Part shown: positions 35,251-44,484 of the stretch, one piece after another
How the letters are laid out: every line of letters begins with the position of its first letter
Numbering within the stretch: the first letter of the stretch is position 1
Source: Cyanobium sp.
GTDB lineage: Bacteria; Cyanobacteriota; Cyanobacteriia; PCC-6307; Cyanobiaceae
Direction: 5' to 3'
Assembly (NCBI GenBank): GCA_014191755.1
Contig: BJHE01000010.1
Span: 12,058 to 68,905, forward strand
DNA length: 56,848 bases
The notes under the pieces: model-generated
Told to the model about the DNA's origin: nothing
The model's input: the letters and a program-made list of their open reading frames with translations, nothing else
The model's database searches: none
Made by a program: the position numbers and the translations under genes

Positions 35251-36168
35251 GTGCCCGACGAACCGGTACCTCCGACCGGCCCCGATTCCACCCTCTCCCA
35301 GGACGCCCCTGCCCCCATCCCTGAACTGGTGGCCCTCGGGCGCCAGTTCAGGGCGGCCAGACAATCCCGCGGCCTCGATCTGGAGGCTTTGGCCGAACGG
35401 CTCTGCATCGGCCATGAGCAGCTCAAGGCGCTCGAAAACGCCGACACCAGCCGCTTGCCGGAGTTGGTCTTCGTGATCGCCCTGGTGCGGCGGGTGGCGG
35501 CGATCCTCGGGGTGGACGCGGAGGAGGCGGTAGCGGCCCTGCGGGCCGCCGCCCCGGCCTGGACCAAGGAAGCCACCCCATCACCGACTCGGCGGTCGCG
35601 AGCCCAGCCGGCCCAAGCCGGCCGAGCCCCCACTCCAGCCCGTGCGCGGGCCACGGAACGGGCTGGCAGCAGGCCGCCGGGGCCACTGCTCGCCGGTGCC
35701 GCCCTGCTGCTCAGCACCGTTGCCGTGGGGCTAGGACTCCTATGGCAGCGCAGTCCTTCGGCCCCTGGCAACACTGGGCAGGTCAGCAGCAGCGCTCCAC
35801 AGGCCAGCTCCGCTCCGACCACCGCTCCTGCAACCCCCCCCGCTGCACCAGTGGCCAAGGCACCGGCCACAGCCGGCCCCGCCCTCCTGGTACTCCGCAG
35901 CCAGGAACCCAGCTGGCTGGAGGTGCGCAACAGCCAAGGTGCCACTCTCTTCGAGGGCACTCTGCAGGGAGAGAAGCGATTCCCGCTGGGCCAAGGGCTG
36001 CGAGTGATGGCCGGTCGGCCGGATCTGGTGCGGGCGGCGGTGGAGGGCCAGGAACCCCGGGTGCTGGGGCCCATCAACCAGGTGATCTGGCGCTCCTTTG
36101 CCGTAACCCCGCAACGTGCCGAGGCAGCGGCCGCGGCGCCGGATTCGCCTAAGGCTCCGGCACCCTGA
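35251..36168 (+). CDS. RodZ-like helix-turn-helix membrane protein with DUF4115 domain
   Basis: A 305-aa protein from a GTG start at 35251. An HTH/Xre-like domain occupies about 25-95 (LGRQFRAARQSRGLDLEALA, IGHEQLKALENAD). A basic Pro/Ala-rich linker precedes one helix (GPLLAGAALLLSTVAVGLGLL, about 150). The outer part has an Ala/Pro linker and a DUF4115-type beta domain (LLVLRSQEPSWLEVRNSQGA to QVIWRSFAV). RodZ-type proteins anchor the MreB cytoskeleton; whether that applies here is inference. It starts 88 bp after the tRNA. Confidence 0.8.
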   Translation: MPDEPVPPTGPDSTLSQDAPAPIPELVALGRQFRAARQSRGLDLEALAERLCIGHEQLKALENADTSRLPELVFVIALVRRVAAILGVDAEEAVAALRAAAPAWTKEATPSPTRRSRAQPAQAGRAPTPARARATERAGSRPPGPLLAGAALLLSTVAVGLGLLWQRSPSAPGNTGQVSSSAPQASSAPTTAPATPPAAPVAKAPATAGPALLVLRSQEPSWLEVRNSQGATLFEGTLQGEKRFPLGQGLRVMAGRPDLVRAAVEGQEPRVLGPINQVIWRSFAVTPQRAEAAAAAPDSPKAPAP

Positions 36169-37786
36169 GGCGCAGGTCCGAAGCCTCCAGCACGGCAGGC
36201 GCGCAGGAGCGCAGGCTCCACCGCTCCAGGCTCAAGTCGGCGGGGGTCTCCCCCGCCGCGACTGTGGGCAGCAGCCTCACCGCCAGCCCGGTGGTACCCG
36301 CACTGCGGGATCCCTCAGCCTCCACCTCCAGGCCGGCGACCACGGCCGCAGGCCGCCGGTCGAGGGCCGCCGCGAGCCGCAGGAGCAGGGCCATCGAAGA
36401 CACGGTCTGGCGATTCTCCCGGCCCTCGATCACCTGCCATGACTCGTGACGCTTCTTGGGCAGGCCGCGGCGGTGGTAGCGGGCGATGGCGGCCACCATC
36501 AGGTGCTCCGCCTCGGTGTAGCCCAGAAGTTCCCCGTGGCGGATCAGGTACCAGGTGTGCTTGTGGTATGAGGCGATGTTGATTTGCTTGCCGCAGGTGT
36601 GGAGCTGGGCCGCGGCCCACAGCAGCTGGCGGCCCTCGCCGCGGTCGTCATGAAGCAAACCCCGGGTCTGGTCGTAGAGGGCTAAGGCATGGGCAGCCAC
36701 CCGATCGGCTCGCACCGCATCCACGGCATGGGTGCGAGCCAGGTGGCGCACGGTGCGCTGGCGGATCGTGCTCTGAAAGGCGAAGCGGTCTGCCAGCAGG
36801 CCATTACGCAGCATCCAGTCCACGATCAGGCCCTCCCTCAGGGCCCGGTCGCACACCACCAGCTCGGTGGCGCCGAGCATGGCCATGGCCGTCTGCAGGA
36901 TCAGGGCTCCCGGCACGATGATCTCGGCCCGGCGGTCATTGATCGGAGCCAGGGCCTTGCGCTGCTCCGGGGTGAGGGCCACGAGCCGGGCCACCAACTG
37001 GTCGACCCGGGTGCGACTGAGGCGATACCCATTGAGCTTCAGGGTGGACTTGGGATCCTCGGCGGCCGCCAGGGCCGCCAGGGCCATCGCCGTGCCACTG
37101 GTCCCCACCAGCACGGGCGTTTCGCCCGCCTTCAGCTGCCCCTTCACCTCGGCTACTGCCGGATCGAGCGAGCCCTGGATGTAAGCCTCCAGGAAGGCGC
37201 GGCGGCTGGCAGGGAGCGGATCGACCTGGCAGAACTCCCGCTGCAATCGCACCGCACCAATGCGGGTGCTGGTGAGGGCCCGGGCCTCGCCGCGGCCGTC
37301 CGCCAGGATCAGCTCGGTGGAGCCGCCCCCAATGTCGAGGATGTAGTGGGGCGCCTCGCCGAAGGGAAAACCCGAGAGCACGCCGAGATAGATCAGGCGG
37401 GCCTCCTCCGGCCCGCTCACCAGATCCACCGCCAGGCCCAGCTGATCGTCGAGCGCCTGCAGGAACTCGCGGCCATTGGGGGCCTCCCGCACGGCGCTGG
37501 TGGCGGCGGTCACGATCTGTTCCACTCCATTGCTGAGAGCCAGATCACGGCAGTGGCGCAGGGTAAGAAAGGCCCGCTCGATCGATTCGGGAGACAGGGC
37601 GCCGGTCTCCGGGTCCCGATCGCCGAGGCGGGTGGTGGATTTCTCAACCAACACCACGTTGAAGGAATGCAGAGCCGGATCGATCGACGCGATCAGCAGA
37701 TGGATCGAATTGGTGCCGATGTCGATGGCCGCCACCCGGCGCTGACCATCGGCCGGGGCCACATCCGCCAGGGGGGTCTGGGCCAT
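36149..37786 (-). CDS. ppx: Exopolyphosphatase / guanosine pentaphosphatase
   Basis: Ppx/GppA family, 545 aa, removing phosphate from polyphosphate or pppGpp. The actin-like fold has the phosphate loops DIGTNSIHLLIAS (23-35 region) and LDIGGGSTELILA. Conserved acidic SGPEEARLIYLGVLSGFP is present. A C-terminal HD-type region (TCGKQINIASYHKHTWYLIR) gives the long Ppx form. The ATG at 37786 was chosen; open sequence to 37942 overlaps the divergent ubiA. Tail-to-tail overlap with the RodZ-like gene is 20 bp. Confidence 0.93.
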   Translation of the reverse strand: MAQTPLADVAPADGQRRVAAIDIGTNSIHLLIASIDPALHSFNVVLVEKSTTRLGDRDPETGALSPESIERAFLTLRHCRDLALSNGVEQIVTAATSAVREAPNGREFLQALDDQLGLAVDLVSGPEEARLIYLGVLSGFPFGEAPHYILDIGGGSTELILADGRGEARALTSTRIGAVRLQREFCQVDPLPASRRAFLEAYIQGSLDPAVAEVKGQLKAGETPVLVGTSGTAMALAALAAAEDPKSTLKLNGYRLSRTRVDQLVARLVALTPEQRKALAPINDRRAEIIVPGALILQTAMAMLGATELVVCDRALREGLIVDWMLRNGLLADRFAFQSTIRQRTVRHLARTHAVDAVRADRVAAHALALYDQTRGLLHDDRGEGRQLLWAAAQLHTCGKQINIASYHKHTWYLIRHGELLGYTEAEHLMVAAIARYHRRGLPKKRHESWQVIEGRENRQTVSSMALLLRLAAALDRRPAAVVAGLEVEAEGSRSAGTTGLAVRLLPTVAAGETPADLSLERWSLRSCAPAVLEASDLRLRVPEP

Positions 37787-37929
37787 CGGGAAGGAAGCGG
37801 CCTGTCGGGGCCACACTTTGCCACCGCACCGCGGCTCCCCCACGCCCCAGAGGTGGGAACGCAAACCCGGCTGGTAACGCAAAGACATATGCAGCAGGCT
37901 CCTAGGGTGCCGCCACCTCCGGATCGGCC

Positions 37930-38808
37930 ATGGCCACGGCACAAGCCCTGCTGGAGCTGGTTCGTTGGCACCGGCCGAGCGGCCGCCTGATCCTGCTGAT
38001 TCCGGCCGGCTGGGCCCTGTGGCTCAATCCCCAGGCCCCGCCGCCTGCACCCCTGGTGGGCTGGATCGTGCTGGGCGGCCTGGCGGTGAGCGCCGCGGGC
38101 TGCATCGCCAACGACCTCTGGGATCGCCGCATCGACCCCCTGGTGGAACGCACCCGCAACCGCCCCCTGGCCTCGGGCCGGGTCGGGGTGCCCACCGCCT
38201 TCGCCTTGTTGCTGGTCTGCCTGCTGGCCGCCCTGCTGGTGGTGCTGGCCCTGCCGCAGGCCGTGCGGAGCCTCTGCCTCGCCCTGGCCCTGGCCACCCT
38301 GCCGCCGGTGCTGCTGTATCCCTCCGCCAAGCGCTGGTTCCCCTACCCCCAGCTGGTGCTGGCCCTCTGCTGGGGCTTCGCGGTGTTGATCCCCTGGGCA
38401 GCCGCCAGCGGCAACCTGGCTGGCGGCTGGCCCCTGCTGCTGGTCTGGCTGGCCACCCTGGCCTGGACCTTCGGCTTCGACACGGTGTATGCGATGAGCG
38501 ACCGGGACGACGATCGGCAGTTGGGGGTGCGCAGCAGTGCCCTGAGCCTGGGCAAGGCGGCTCCCACGGTCGTGGCCGGCTGCTACGGGCTCACGGCCGC
38601 CGCCCTGGGCGGTGCCGCCCTGCTCTGCGGGCTGGGGGGCGCCGGGTTTTGGCTGGCCTGGGTGATCGCCTCGGCCGGCATGCTGCGAGAAGCCTGGCAA
38701 CTCCGCCGCCTCGACCTGCCCCGCTCGGCCTATGGGCTCCACTTCAGCCGTCAGGTACAGCTTGGTGCCCTGCTGCTGCTGGGCCTGATCCTGGCCAGCA
38801 GGGGCTGA
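37930..38808 (+). CDS. ubiA: 4-hydroxybenzoate polyprenyltransferase-like (UbiA family)
   Basis: An integral membrane prenyltransferase of about eight helices; in cyanobacteria this type makes the plastoquinone ring precursor. The 292-aa protein has two Asp-rich motifs, NDLWDRRID (near residue 61) and DTVYAMSDRDDD (near residue 184). These bind the prenyl diphosphate through magnesium. The RNRPLASGRV loop is also standard. Its promoter is shared with divergent ppx. Confidence 0.92.
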   Translation: MATAQALLELVRWHRPSGRLILLIPAGWALWLNPQAPPPAPLVGWIVLGGLAVSAAGCIANDLWDRRIDPLVERTRNRPLASGRVGVPTAFALLLVCLLAALLVVLALPQAVRSLCLALALATLPPVLLYPSAKRWFPYPQLVLALCWGFAVLIPWAAASGNLAGGWPLLLVWLATLAWTFGFDTVYAMSDRDDDRQLGVRSSALSLGKAAPTVVAGCYGLTAAALGGAALLCGLGGAGFWLAWVIASAGMLREAWQLRRLDLPRSAYGLHFSRQVQLGALLLLGLILASRG

Positions 38809-38915
38809 AACCCACTGCTCTCCTCACCCCAGCGAAAATCGGCCTACTCCACCCGGCAGTAGAACCTGGGAGAATCCGCCGATTCAGGGTCACCCAAGCG
38901 ACTGGCCGCCGTTCC

Positions 38916-39899
38916 ATGGACCCTGCGATTTCCCGCGCGATGCCCCCAGCCATCGACCGAACCGCCCAGTCGCTCGCCCTCCCGCCACCCCTGCAGCACG
39001 GTGACCGGGTTCGGCTGGTGGCAGCCAGCTCGGCCCTAGCCGATGGCGAACGGCTGGAGGCGGGGGTTGCCCTGCTGCGCCAGTGGGGCCTGGCGGTGGA
39101 GGAACGGCCCGCCTTGGTGGGCCGCCGTTGGGGCTACCTCGCTGGCCGTGATCACGAACGGGCGGCCGATCTATTGCCCGATCCGGAATCCGCTCCCACC
39201 GCCCCGCCAGCGGCCCTGCAGGCCTGCGTTCGGGGGGGCTGGGGGTCAGCGCGGCTGCTGGAGCATCCCCTGGCCCAACCGGAGGGCTGGCTGCTGGGCT
39301 TCTCCGATGTCACCTCCCTGCTCTGGGACCGAGTGAACCGGGGCCAAGGCGGCGCGGTGCACGGGCCGCTACTCACCACCCTGGCGGCCGAGCCCGCCTG
39401 GAGCATCGAGCGGCTGCGGGCCCTGCTGTTCGGCGAACCGGTGGACGACCTCGAGGCGGTGGGCTGGCGCGGTGGCGTGGCCGAGGGGCCGCTGCTGGTG
39501 GCCAACCTCACGGTGGCCACCCACCTGCTGGGAACACCCCATCTGCCCGCCCTGCGCGGCGCGATTCTGGTGTTCGAGGACGTGGGCGAAGCGCCCTATC
39601 GGATCGAGCGGATGCTCACCCACTGGCGCCTCAGCGGAGCGCTGCAGCAGCTCGCCGGCATCGGCTTCGGAAGCTTCGAAGGCTGGCGGGAGGCCGATGG
39701 CCGCGCCGAAGAGCCCGCCGACCATCGCTTCGATCTGGATCAGGTGCTGCGGGAGCGCAGCCTCGATCTGGATATTCCGGTGGTGGCCCACCTACCCGTG
39801 GGCCACAGCCCCGGCAACGCCGCCCTGCCCCTCGGGGTGATGGCGCGGCTGGACGGGGGGCGGGGGCATCTGGGGCTGCTTCCGCCCGGAGCGGGCTGA
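38916..39899 (+). CDS. ldcA: LD-carboxypeptidase (peptidase S66)
   Basis: It trims the terminal D-Ala from murein tetrapeptides in peptidoglycan recycling. The 327-aa protein has the S66 features: GDRVRLVAASSAL start, RGGWGSARLLEH, nucleophile GFSDVTSLLW (Ser), the Glu-containing LVFEDVGEAPYRIERML and the His in PVGHSPGNAALPLG. The start ATG at 38916 was chosen; 38940 is close. No signal peptide is seen, as expected for the cytosolic enzyme. Confidence 0.9.
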   Translation: MDPAISRAMPPAIDRTAQSLALPPPLQHGDRVRLVAASSALADGERLEAGVALLRQWGLAVEERPALVGRRWGYLAGRDHERAADLLPDPESAPTAPPAALQACVRGGWGSARLLEHPLAQPEGWLLGFSDVTSLLWDRVNRGQGGAVHGPLLTTLAAEPAWSIERLRALLFGEPVDDLEAVGWRGGVAEGPLLVANLTVATHLLGTPHLPALRGAILVFEDVGEAPYRIERMLTHWRLSGALQQLAGIGFGSFEGWREADGRAEEPADHRFDLDQVLRERSLDLDIPVVAHLPVGHSPGNAALPLGVMARLDGGRGHLGLLPPGAG

Positions 39900-39965
39900 G
39901 CCCTCCGAGCCAGGCTCCGGACGGGGCGAAGGCGGCTTCACCGTTCCGCCCCCCTTCAGCCACGA

Positions 39966-41810
39966 TCAACCGAATTCGCCACCGCCCGCCTGGGGCCCAA
40001 AGGCGACGGAGCGGGGCGGCGGCGGCGGCACGGTGCTCTTGCCGCCCTCCCGATTGGCCTGGTAAAGCGGGGAGAGGATCTCCACACCGGCCTCAGCAAA
40101 ACGGTCCTGCAGGGAGGCCAACAGCTCCGAGAGGGTTTCCCGGTAGAGCTGCACATCCCGCACGCTGGCATTCAGCTCGTAGCTGATGTGGAAGTCGTTG
40201 AGGGAGGTCTGCAACACCAGGGGAGGCGGATCCTCCGCGATGCCGGGCACAGCGCGGGCGGCGGCGAGCATCAGGGCATGCACCTGCCGCCAGGGAACGT
40301 CGTAGCCGATCGTGATCGTGGTGGCCAGCGCCACGGGCCGCTGGATCTCCCGCCGACCGAAGCTGAAATTGAGAATCGACGAGGTGATCACGGTGGCGTT
40401 TGGGATGCTTACCAGTTCGTTGCGCGGGGTCTGGATGCGGGTCACCAGCAGATCGCGGTCCTGCACCACCCCCACCACCCCATTGATCTCCACCCGATCG
40501 CCCTCGCGGAAGGCCCGGGTGTAGATGAGCATCAGGCCACTGATCACATTCGTGGCCACGGCGCTGGAGCCCAGAGCCGCCAGCAGGCCCACGAACAGGC
40601 CCGCTCCCTGGAACGCCCGGCTGCCGGAACCCGGGATGTAGGGATAGGCCGTTACCAGACCGGCCAGCAGCACCCCTGCCGCCGTCAACCGCCCGGTGGG
40701 CCGCGCCCACTCCCGGTAGAAGCCCGGAAACTGAAGCTGGCCACGCTCGATCGCCCCGAACCAGTCGAGGCAGGCCCGCATCACCAGGCGGGTGATCAGC
40801 AGGATCAGCAGGATGGCAAGCAGGTTGGGGATCGCGGCCACCACGCCGTCGAGCAAACGTTCCAGCACTCCCCGGATGTGGCCACGCAGCCCTTCGGCCA
40901 CCATCTGGGTGGGCGGAAAGAAGCCCAGCAGCGAAGGGATCAGCAGATAGCTGGCCAGCAGCAGCAGGCCCCAGTGCACCACCTTCAGCAGGCGCAGCAG
41001 GGCAGCGCGCTCCTGGGAGCCATCCAGCACCTTGCTGCCCGCCAGTTTCAGTCCCCCCAGCCAGGGGGTGGGTGCGGCGGCAATCCAGTGGCGAGCACGG
41101 CGCACCAGCAACCCCTGCACCTGCACCCAGGCCAAGTAGCTGCCCAGGATCAACAGGGCCAGAGCGGTGCTCCGCAACCAGGCTCCGAGGGTGTGGCTGC
41201 TGCGGTACTGACGCAGCGCCCCCCGCAGCTGGTCGCGGTAGCGCTCGGCCAGCTCCTCGCGGGTCGTGTCGAAGGCCCGGGCCGCCCGGTCATCCACGGC
41301 GAGCAGCGGTGTGAAACGACCGTTCGCCTCCAGCCCCAGCATCGAATAGGGCGGATCCTCCCGAATCTCCAGCTGCTCCGGTGCCACCGCCGGGTTGTCG
41401 GCCAGCTTGCGCAACACCACGGTGCCCCGCTCCGCCACGGACTCGGGGGTCTGGGCGCCGGCGGCGGCGCGGATCTCCAGGATCCGGCGCCCCTCCAGGG
41501 TCACCCAGGCGGCGGGTGGCTGGGGAGAGGAGCCGCCGGCCACCGGTCGTGGGGCCGGAGCCAGCCCCGCAACTCCCCGGGCTGGAGGGCTTGAAGGCTG
41601 GAGTCCAGAGGGGCTGGAGGGGCCCGTCAGGGTCGCTTCAGCGACCGCGGCAGCAGGCAGCGGCCGGGCCGATGCTCCGCCCCTCTCCCCTGCCAAGGGC
41701 GCCAGGGAGAGGGGCAGCCCCAGCAGCAGCACGACCCCCAGCAGGAGCAGTAAGCGGCGCAGCCGGCGCGGGAACCGGCCAGCGATCCACAGGGGCATAG
41801 GGGCGGCCAT
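39966..41810 (-). CDS. MscS-family mechanosensitive channel, large form
   Basis: A 614-aa protein with a signal peptide or first helix (LLLLLGVVLLLGLPLSLAPL) and a Pro/Ser-rich linker. A periplasmic domain of about 150 residues follows (VTLEGRRILEIRAAAG). Then come several helices, ending in the MscS pore/TM3 region (GLFVGLLAALGSSAVATNVI) and the beta domain (VGVVQDRDLLVTRIQTPRNE, VSIPNATVITSSILNFS). This suggests a channel with an extended sensor. Role in osmotic release is inferred. It diverges from marC. Confidence 0.88.
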   Translation of the reverse strand: MAAPMPLWIAGRFPRRLRRLLLLLGVVLLLGLPLSLAPLAGERGGASARPLPAAAVAEATLTGPSSPSGLQPSSPPARGVAGLAPAPRPVAGGSSPQPPAAWVTLEGRRILEIRAAAGAQTPESVAERGTVVLRKLADNPAVAPEQLEIREDPPYSMLGLEANGRFTPLLAVDDRAARAFDTTREELAERYRDQLRGALRQYRSSHTLGAWLRSTALALLILGSYLAWVQVQGLLVRRARHWIAAAPTPWLGGLKLAGSKVLDGSQERAALLRLLKVVHWGLLLLASYLLIPSLLGFFPPTQMVAEGLRGHIRGVLERLLDGVVAAIPNLLAILLILLITRLVMRACLDWFGAIERGQLQFPGFYREWARPTGRLTAAGVLLAGLVTAYPYIPGSGSRAFQGAGLFVGLLAALGSSAVATNVISGLMLIYTRAFREGDRVEINGVVGVVQDRDLLVTRIQTPRNELVSIPNATVITSSILNFSFGRREIQRPVALATTITIGYDVPWRQVHALMLAAARAVPGIAEDPPPLVLQTSLNDFHISYELNASVRDVQLYRETLSELLASLQDRFAEAGVEILSPLYQANREGGKSTVPPPPPRSVAFGPQAGGGEFG

Positions 41811-41910
41811 GGACGTTCGCAGGGGCACGGCCCGATCCTGGCGAGGCTGGCCCGCTGCGCCCACGGTTCAGCCTGCATACGGTGCCGGCGAACCGTTCTC
41901 CAGACCCACC

Positions 41911-42861
41911 ATGCGGCCAGCAGCCCCGCACCAGCGGCCTCCGGCAGAGCGGCTGGAGGCCGCTGCCTGCCTGGGCTGGCTGGGCCGTCTCCTGGCCCTG
42001 GCCTTGCTGGCTGTGCTCGCGGTGGGAATCCCGGCATCCCTCGGCTCGCCTGCCCAGGCGGCCACGGCGGCCGTGGCTCCCACCGGCGTGCCGACCACCA
42101 CCCTCACCGAGCTGCCTTCGGCCTCCGCCTTCGAAGCCCAGGCCAAGCTGATCCCCAAACTGCGCCAGTTCTATGGCGGCTCTGGTGCCGTGCGGGGGCT
42201 GGTGCCGATTCTGATCCTGATGGTGGGTCCGATCAAGGTGATTCCCGCCTTCCTGCGCCTCACCGCCCGGGCCAGCGAGCCGATGCGGCGCCGGATCGCC
42301 TGGAACGGCTTCCTGCTTTCGACGGCCACGGTTCTAGTGCTCGCGTTGTTCGGCTACCGCCTGCTGGTGAATTTCAACATCCCCCTCACCGCGATCCTGG
42401 CCTCGGCGGGCCTGGTGATGGTGTTGGTGGCCCTGAGGCTGGTGATGGCCGAATACGGCAACGACGGCGTGTTCGGCGACCACCCCCATGGGCACGGTGA
42501 TGGCCTGGAGAGCTCCCTGGCCCTGCCGCCGCCGGAGAATCCCGGCCTGGATCTGGTGGTGCAGCCACTGGTCTTCCCGATCATCCTCACGCCCTACGGG
42601 CTGGCGGTGGTGATCACCCTTGCCGCCCTGGTGCGCGAACTCGAGGGCAGCCCGGCCACCCTGATCGCGATTTTGCTGGTGATCATGGTGCTCAACCTGC
42701 TGGCCATGCTCTTCGCCCGACCGATCCTGGCGGTGATCCGGCCCCGGGTGCTGCAAATGCTGGGCCTCATCCTGGGGATCATCCAGCTGGCGCTCGGGAT
42801 CGGCCTGCTGTTCACAGCCTTGGAAGTGCAGGCCCTGGCGATTCAGGAGCTGCTGCGCTGA
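41911..42861 (+). CDS. MarC family integral membrane protein
   Basis: A 316-aa protein with an N-terminal hydrophobic segment ([20 protein letters not shown]) and a Ser/Thr/Pro-rich linker. The MarC domain has about six helices ([40 protein letters not shown]). A His-rich loop [13 protein letters not shown] separates the halves. Function of MarC proteins is not settled. The last 50 bp overlap the convergent ispD. Confidence 0.85.
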   Translation: MRPAAPHQRPPAERLEAAACLGWLGRLLALALLAVLAVGIPASLGSPAQAATAAVAPTGVPTTTLTELPSASAFEAQAKLIPKLRQFYGGSGAVRGLVPILILMVGPIKVIPAFLRLTARASEPMRRRIAWNGFLLSTATVLVLALFGYRLLVNFNIPLTAILASAGLVMVLVALRLVMAEYGNDGVFGDHPHGHGDGLESSLALPPPENPGLDLVVQPLVFPIILTPYGLAVVITLAALVRELEGSPATLIAILLVIMVLNLLAMLFARPILAVIRPRVLQMLGLILGIIQLALGIGLLFTALEVQALAIQELLR

Positions 42862-43546
42862 ACCGTTCGGCCAGCACCGCCGCGGCGATGGTGAGGTCGA
42901 AGCCGGTGGTGAGTTTGATGTTGGAGGGGGGAGCCGCGAGCACCCGCACCGGCAGGCCGAGCCGCTCAAACAGGCCCGCGTCGTCGGTGACGCTCCAGCC
43001 CTCGGCGCTGGCGGTGCCATGCGCTCGCCGCAGCTGGGCCACCCCGAAACCCTGGGGGGTCTGGGCCGCCCAGAGCCGGCTGCGGTCGGGCGTGGCACGG
43101 ATGGTGCCGTCCTCCACCTCCTTGATCGTGTCGGTCACCGGGGTAGCGGCCACGATGCCCGCCCCTTCGTGCATCGCCCGTTCCAGGGCCGTCACACAGG
43201 CCGCCAGCAGGGCCGGCTCCACCAGGCAGCGGGCGCCGTCATGAATCAGCACAGCCTCCGCCTCAGCCGGCAAGGCCTCGAGCCCCCGGCTCACCGATTC
43301 CTGCCGCGTTTCGCCGCCCAGGATCCACTCCACCGGACGATCGGGCCGGGCCGCCGCCACGAGGGCCCCGATCGCGTCGGCATCCTGGGGCTGGCCCACC
43401 ACACCGATCCAGCGGATCGCCGGGCAGGCCAGGGCGGCATCCAGGGTCCAGGCCAGCACCGGACGCCCCGCCAGGGGGAGCAGGAGCTTGTTGCGGTCGG
43501 CCCCCATGCGGCGGCCGCTGCCGGCGGCGGCGATCAGCAGATGCAC
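42812..43546 (-). CDS. ispD: 2-C-methyl-D-erythritol 4-phosphate cytidylyltransferase
   Basis: It makes CDP-ME in the MEP isoprenoid pathway. A GTG start at 43546 sits 7-8 bases after AGGGAG, a good ribosome site, and gives [20 protein letters not shown] directly. Conserved parts include [33 protein letters not shown] and WAAQTPQGF with DDAGLFE. Length is 244 aa, close to the usual 230. A longer frame starts at 43591 with junk. Its 3' end overlaps marC by 50 bp. Confidence 0.95.
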   Translation of the reverse strand: MHLLIAAAGSGRRMGADRNKLLLPLAGRPVLAWTLDAALACPAIRWIGVVGQPQDADAIGALVAAARPDRPVEWILGGETRQESVSRGLEALPAEAEAVLIHDGARCLVEPALLAACVTALERAMHEGAGIVAATPVTDTIKEVEDGTIRATPDRSRLWAAQTPQGFGVAQLRRAHGTASAEGWSVTDDAGLFERLGLPVRVLAAPPSNIKLTTGFDLTIAAAVLAERFSAAAPESPGPALPRL

Positions 43547-43627
43547 AAGCAGCTCCCTCTTAACGGAAGAATCAGGACCCTCTCCATACAATCAGGCCGA
43601 GGCCCAGTTCCCGGCGAGACCAGAACG

Positions 43628-44470
43628 ATGCGTGCAGTATTTCTGATCCCGGGAGCTGGCGTCGATCAGCTCCAGGCCCTCCCGGCGGTGGCCGCCACCG
43701 CCGAGGCGCTGGGCTTTGCAATCCAGGTGGCCTGTCCGCCGGAACAGGCTCCGATCTGGAAACTGCTGCCGGCGGTGGAGAAGGTGATCCCCTTCGCCTA
43801 TGGCGACGCCTCCCTGGCCGACTGGACCAACCTGCTCGGCTGCGTGCGCGATCCCGACTTCCAGGTGGCCGTGAACCTGGCGCCAAGCCGCCAGATGGAC
43901 CTGATGCTCTCGATGAGCCACATCCCCACCCGCATCGCCAGCGCCGGCTTCTCCGCCACGGAAACCGTGGCCGCCACCACCGCTGGCTGGCCGGCCCAGG
44001 CCCTGGCGGGCCACCTTCGCCCCATCGGCGTGGAGCTCCAGGCCGGTGCCTTCCGGCTACCGCTGGCCCCCAGCGCCCTGGCTGAAGCCACGGCGGCCCT
44101 GCCGGCGGGAGATGGTCCGATGCTGCTCCTCGCTCCCGGGGGCGGCCCCAACGACTGGCCGGACGCCCGCTGGCAGGAGCTGCCGGAGCGGATCCGGGCC
44201 AGCCTGCCGGGCCTGCGCAGCACGGTGGTTGCCCCCGCCGCAGCCGGCCAGGCGGGCCGGCGGGCAGCCGAGGTGGCCGCCAGTGACGTGGTGCTCTCCA
44301 GCGATCCCCTCACCACGGAGCTGGCCCTCCTCTGCGGCACCCCGGTGGTGGCCCTGGGCCGCAGCCCCGCCAGCCTGCCGGAACGGGCCGGTGTGCGGGG
44401 CATCGGGGCCGCCGAAGACCTCCCCTCCCTGGGGGTGGACGCCGTGCTCCAGGCCCTCGGGCTGGCCTGA
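43628..44470 (+). CDS. Glycosyltransferase family 9-like (ADP-heptose:LPS type)
   Basis: A 280-aa GT-B fold protein resembling the ADP-heptose transferases. The start is FLIPGAGVDQLQALPAVAAT, and the nucleotide-sugar half has MLLLAPGGGPNDWPDARWQE with DPLTTELALLCGTPVVALGR. The family's usual heptosyl acceptor contacts cannot be judged by eye, so the sugar is uncertain. It follows ispD divergently and is 14 bp before the channel gene, with which it is likely co-transcribed. Confidence 0.75.
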   Translation: MRAVFLIPGAGVDQLQALPAVAATAEALGFAIQVACPPEQAPIWKLLPAVEKVIPFAYGDASLADWTNLLGCVRDPDFQVAVNLAPSRQMDLMLSMSHIPTRIASAGFSATETVAATTAGWPAQALAGHLRPIGVELQAGAFRLPLAPSALAEATAALPAGDGPMLLLAPGGGPNDWPDARWQELPERIRASLPGLRSTVVAPAAAGQAGRRAAEVAASDVVLSSDPLTTELALLCGTPVVALGRSPASLPERAGVRGIGAAEDLPSLGVDAVLQALGLA

Positions 44471-44484
44471 AGGGAGCGGGGGGG

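Noticed and set aside
37965-38915. In-frame upstream extension of ldcA through ubiA
   Set aside because: It is the second frame of ubiA. The S66 family starts near the ATG at 38916.
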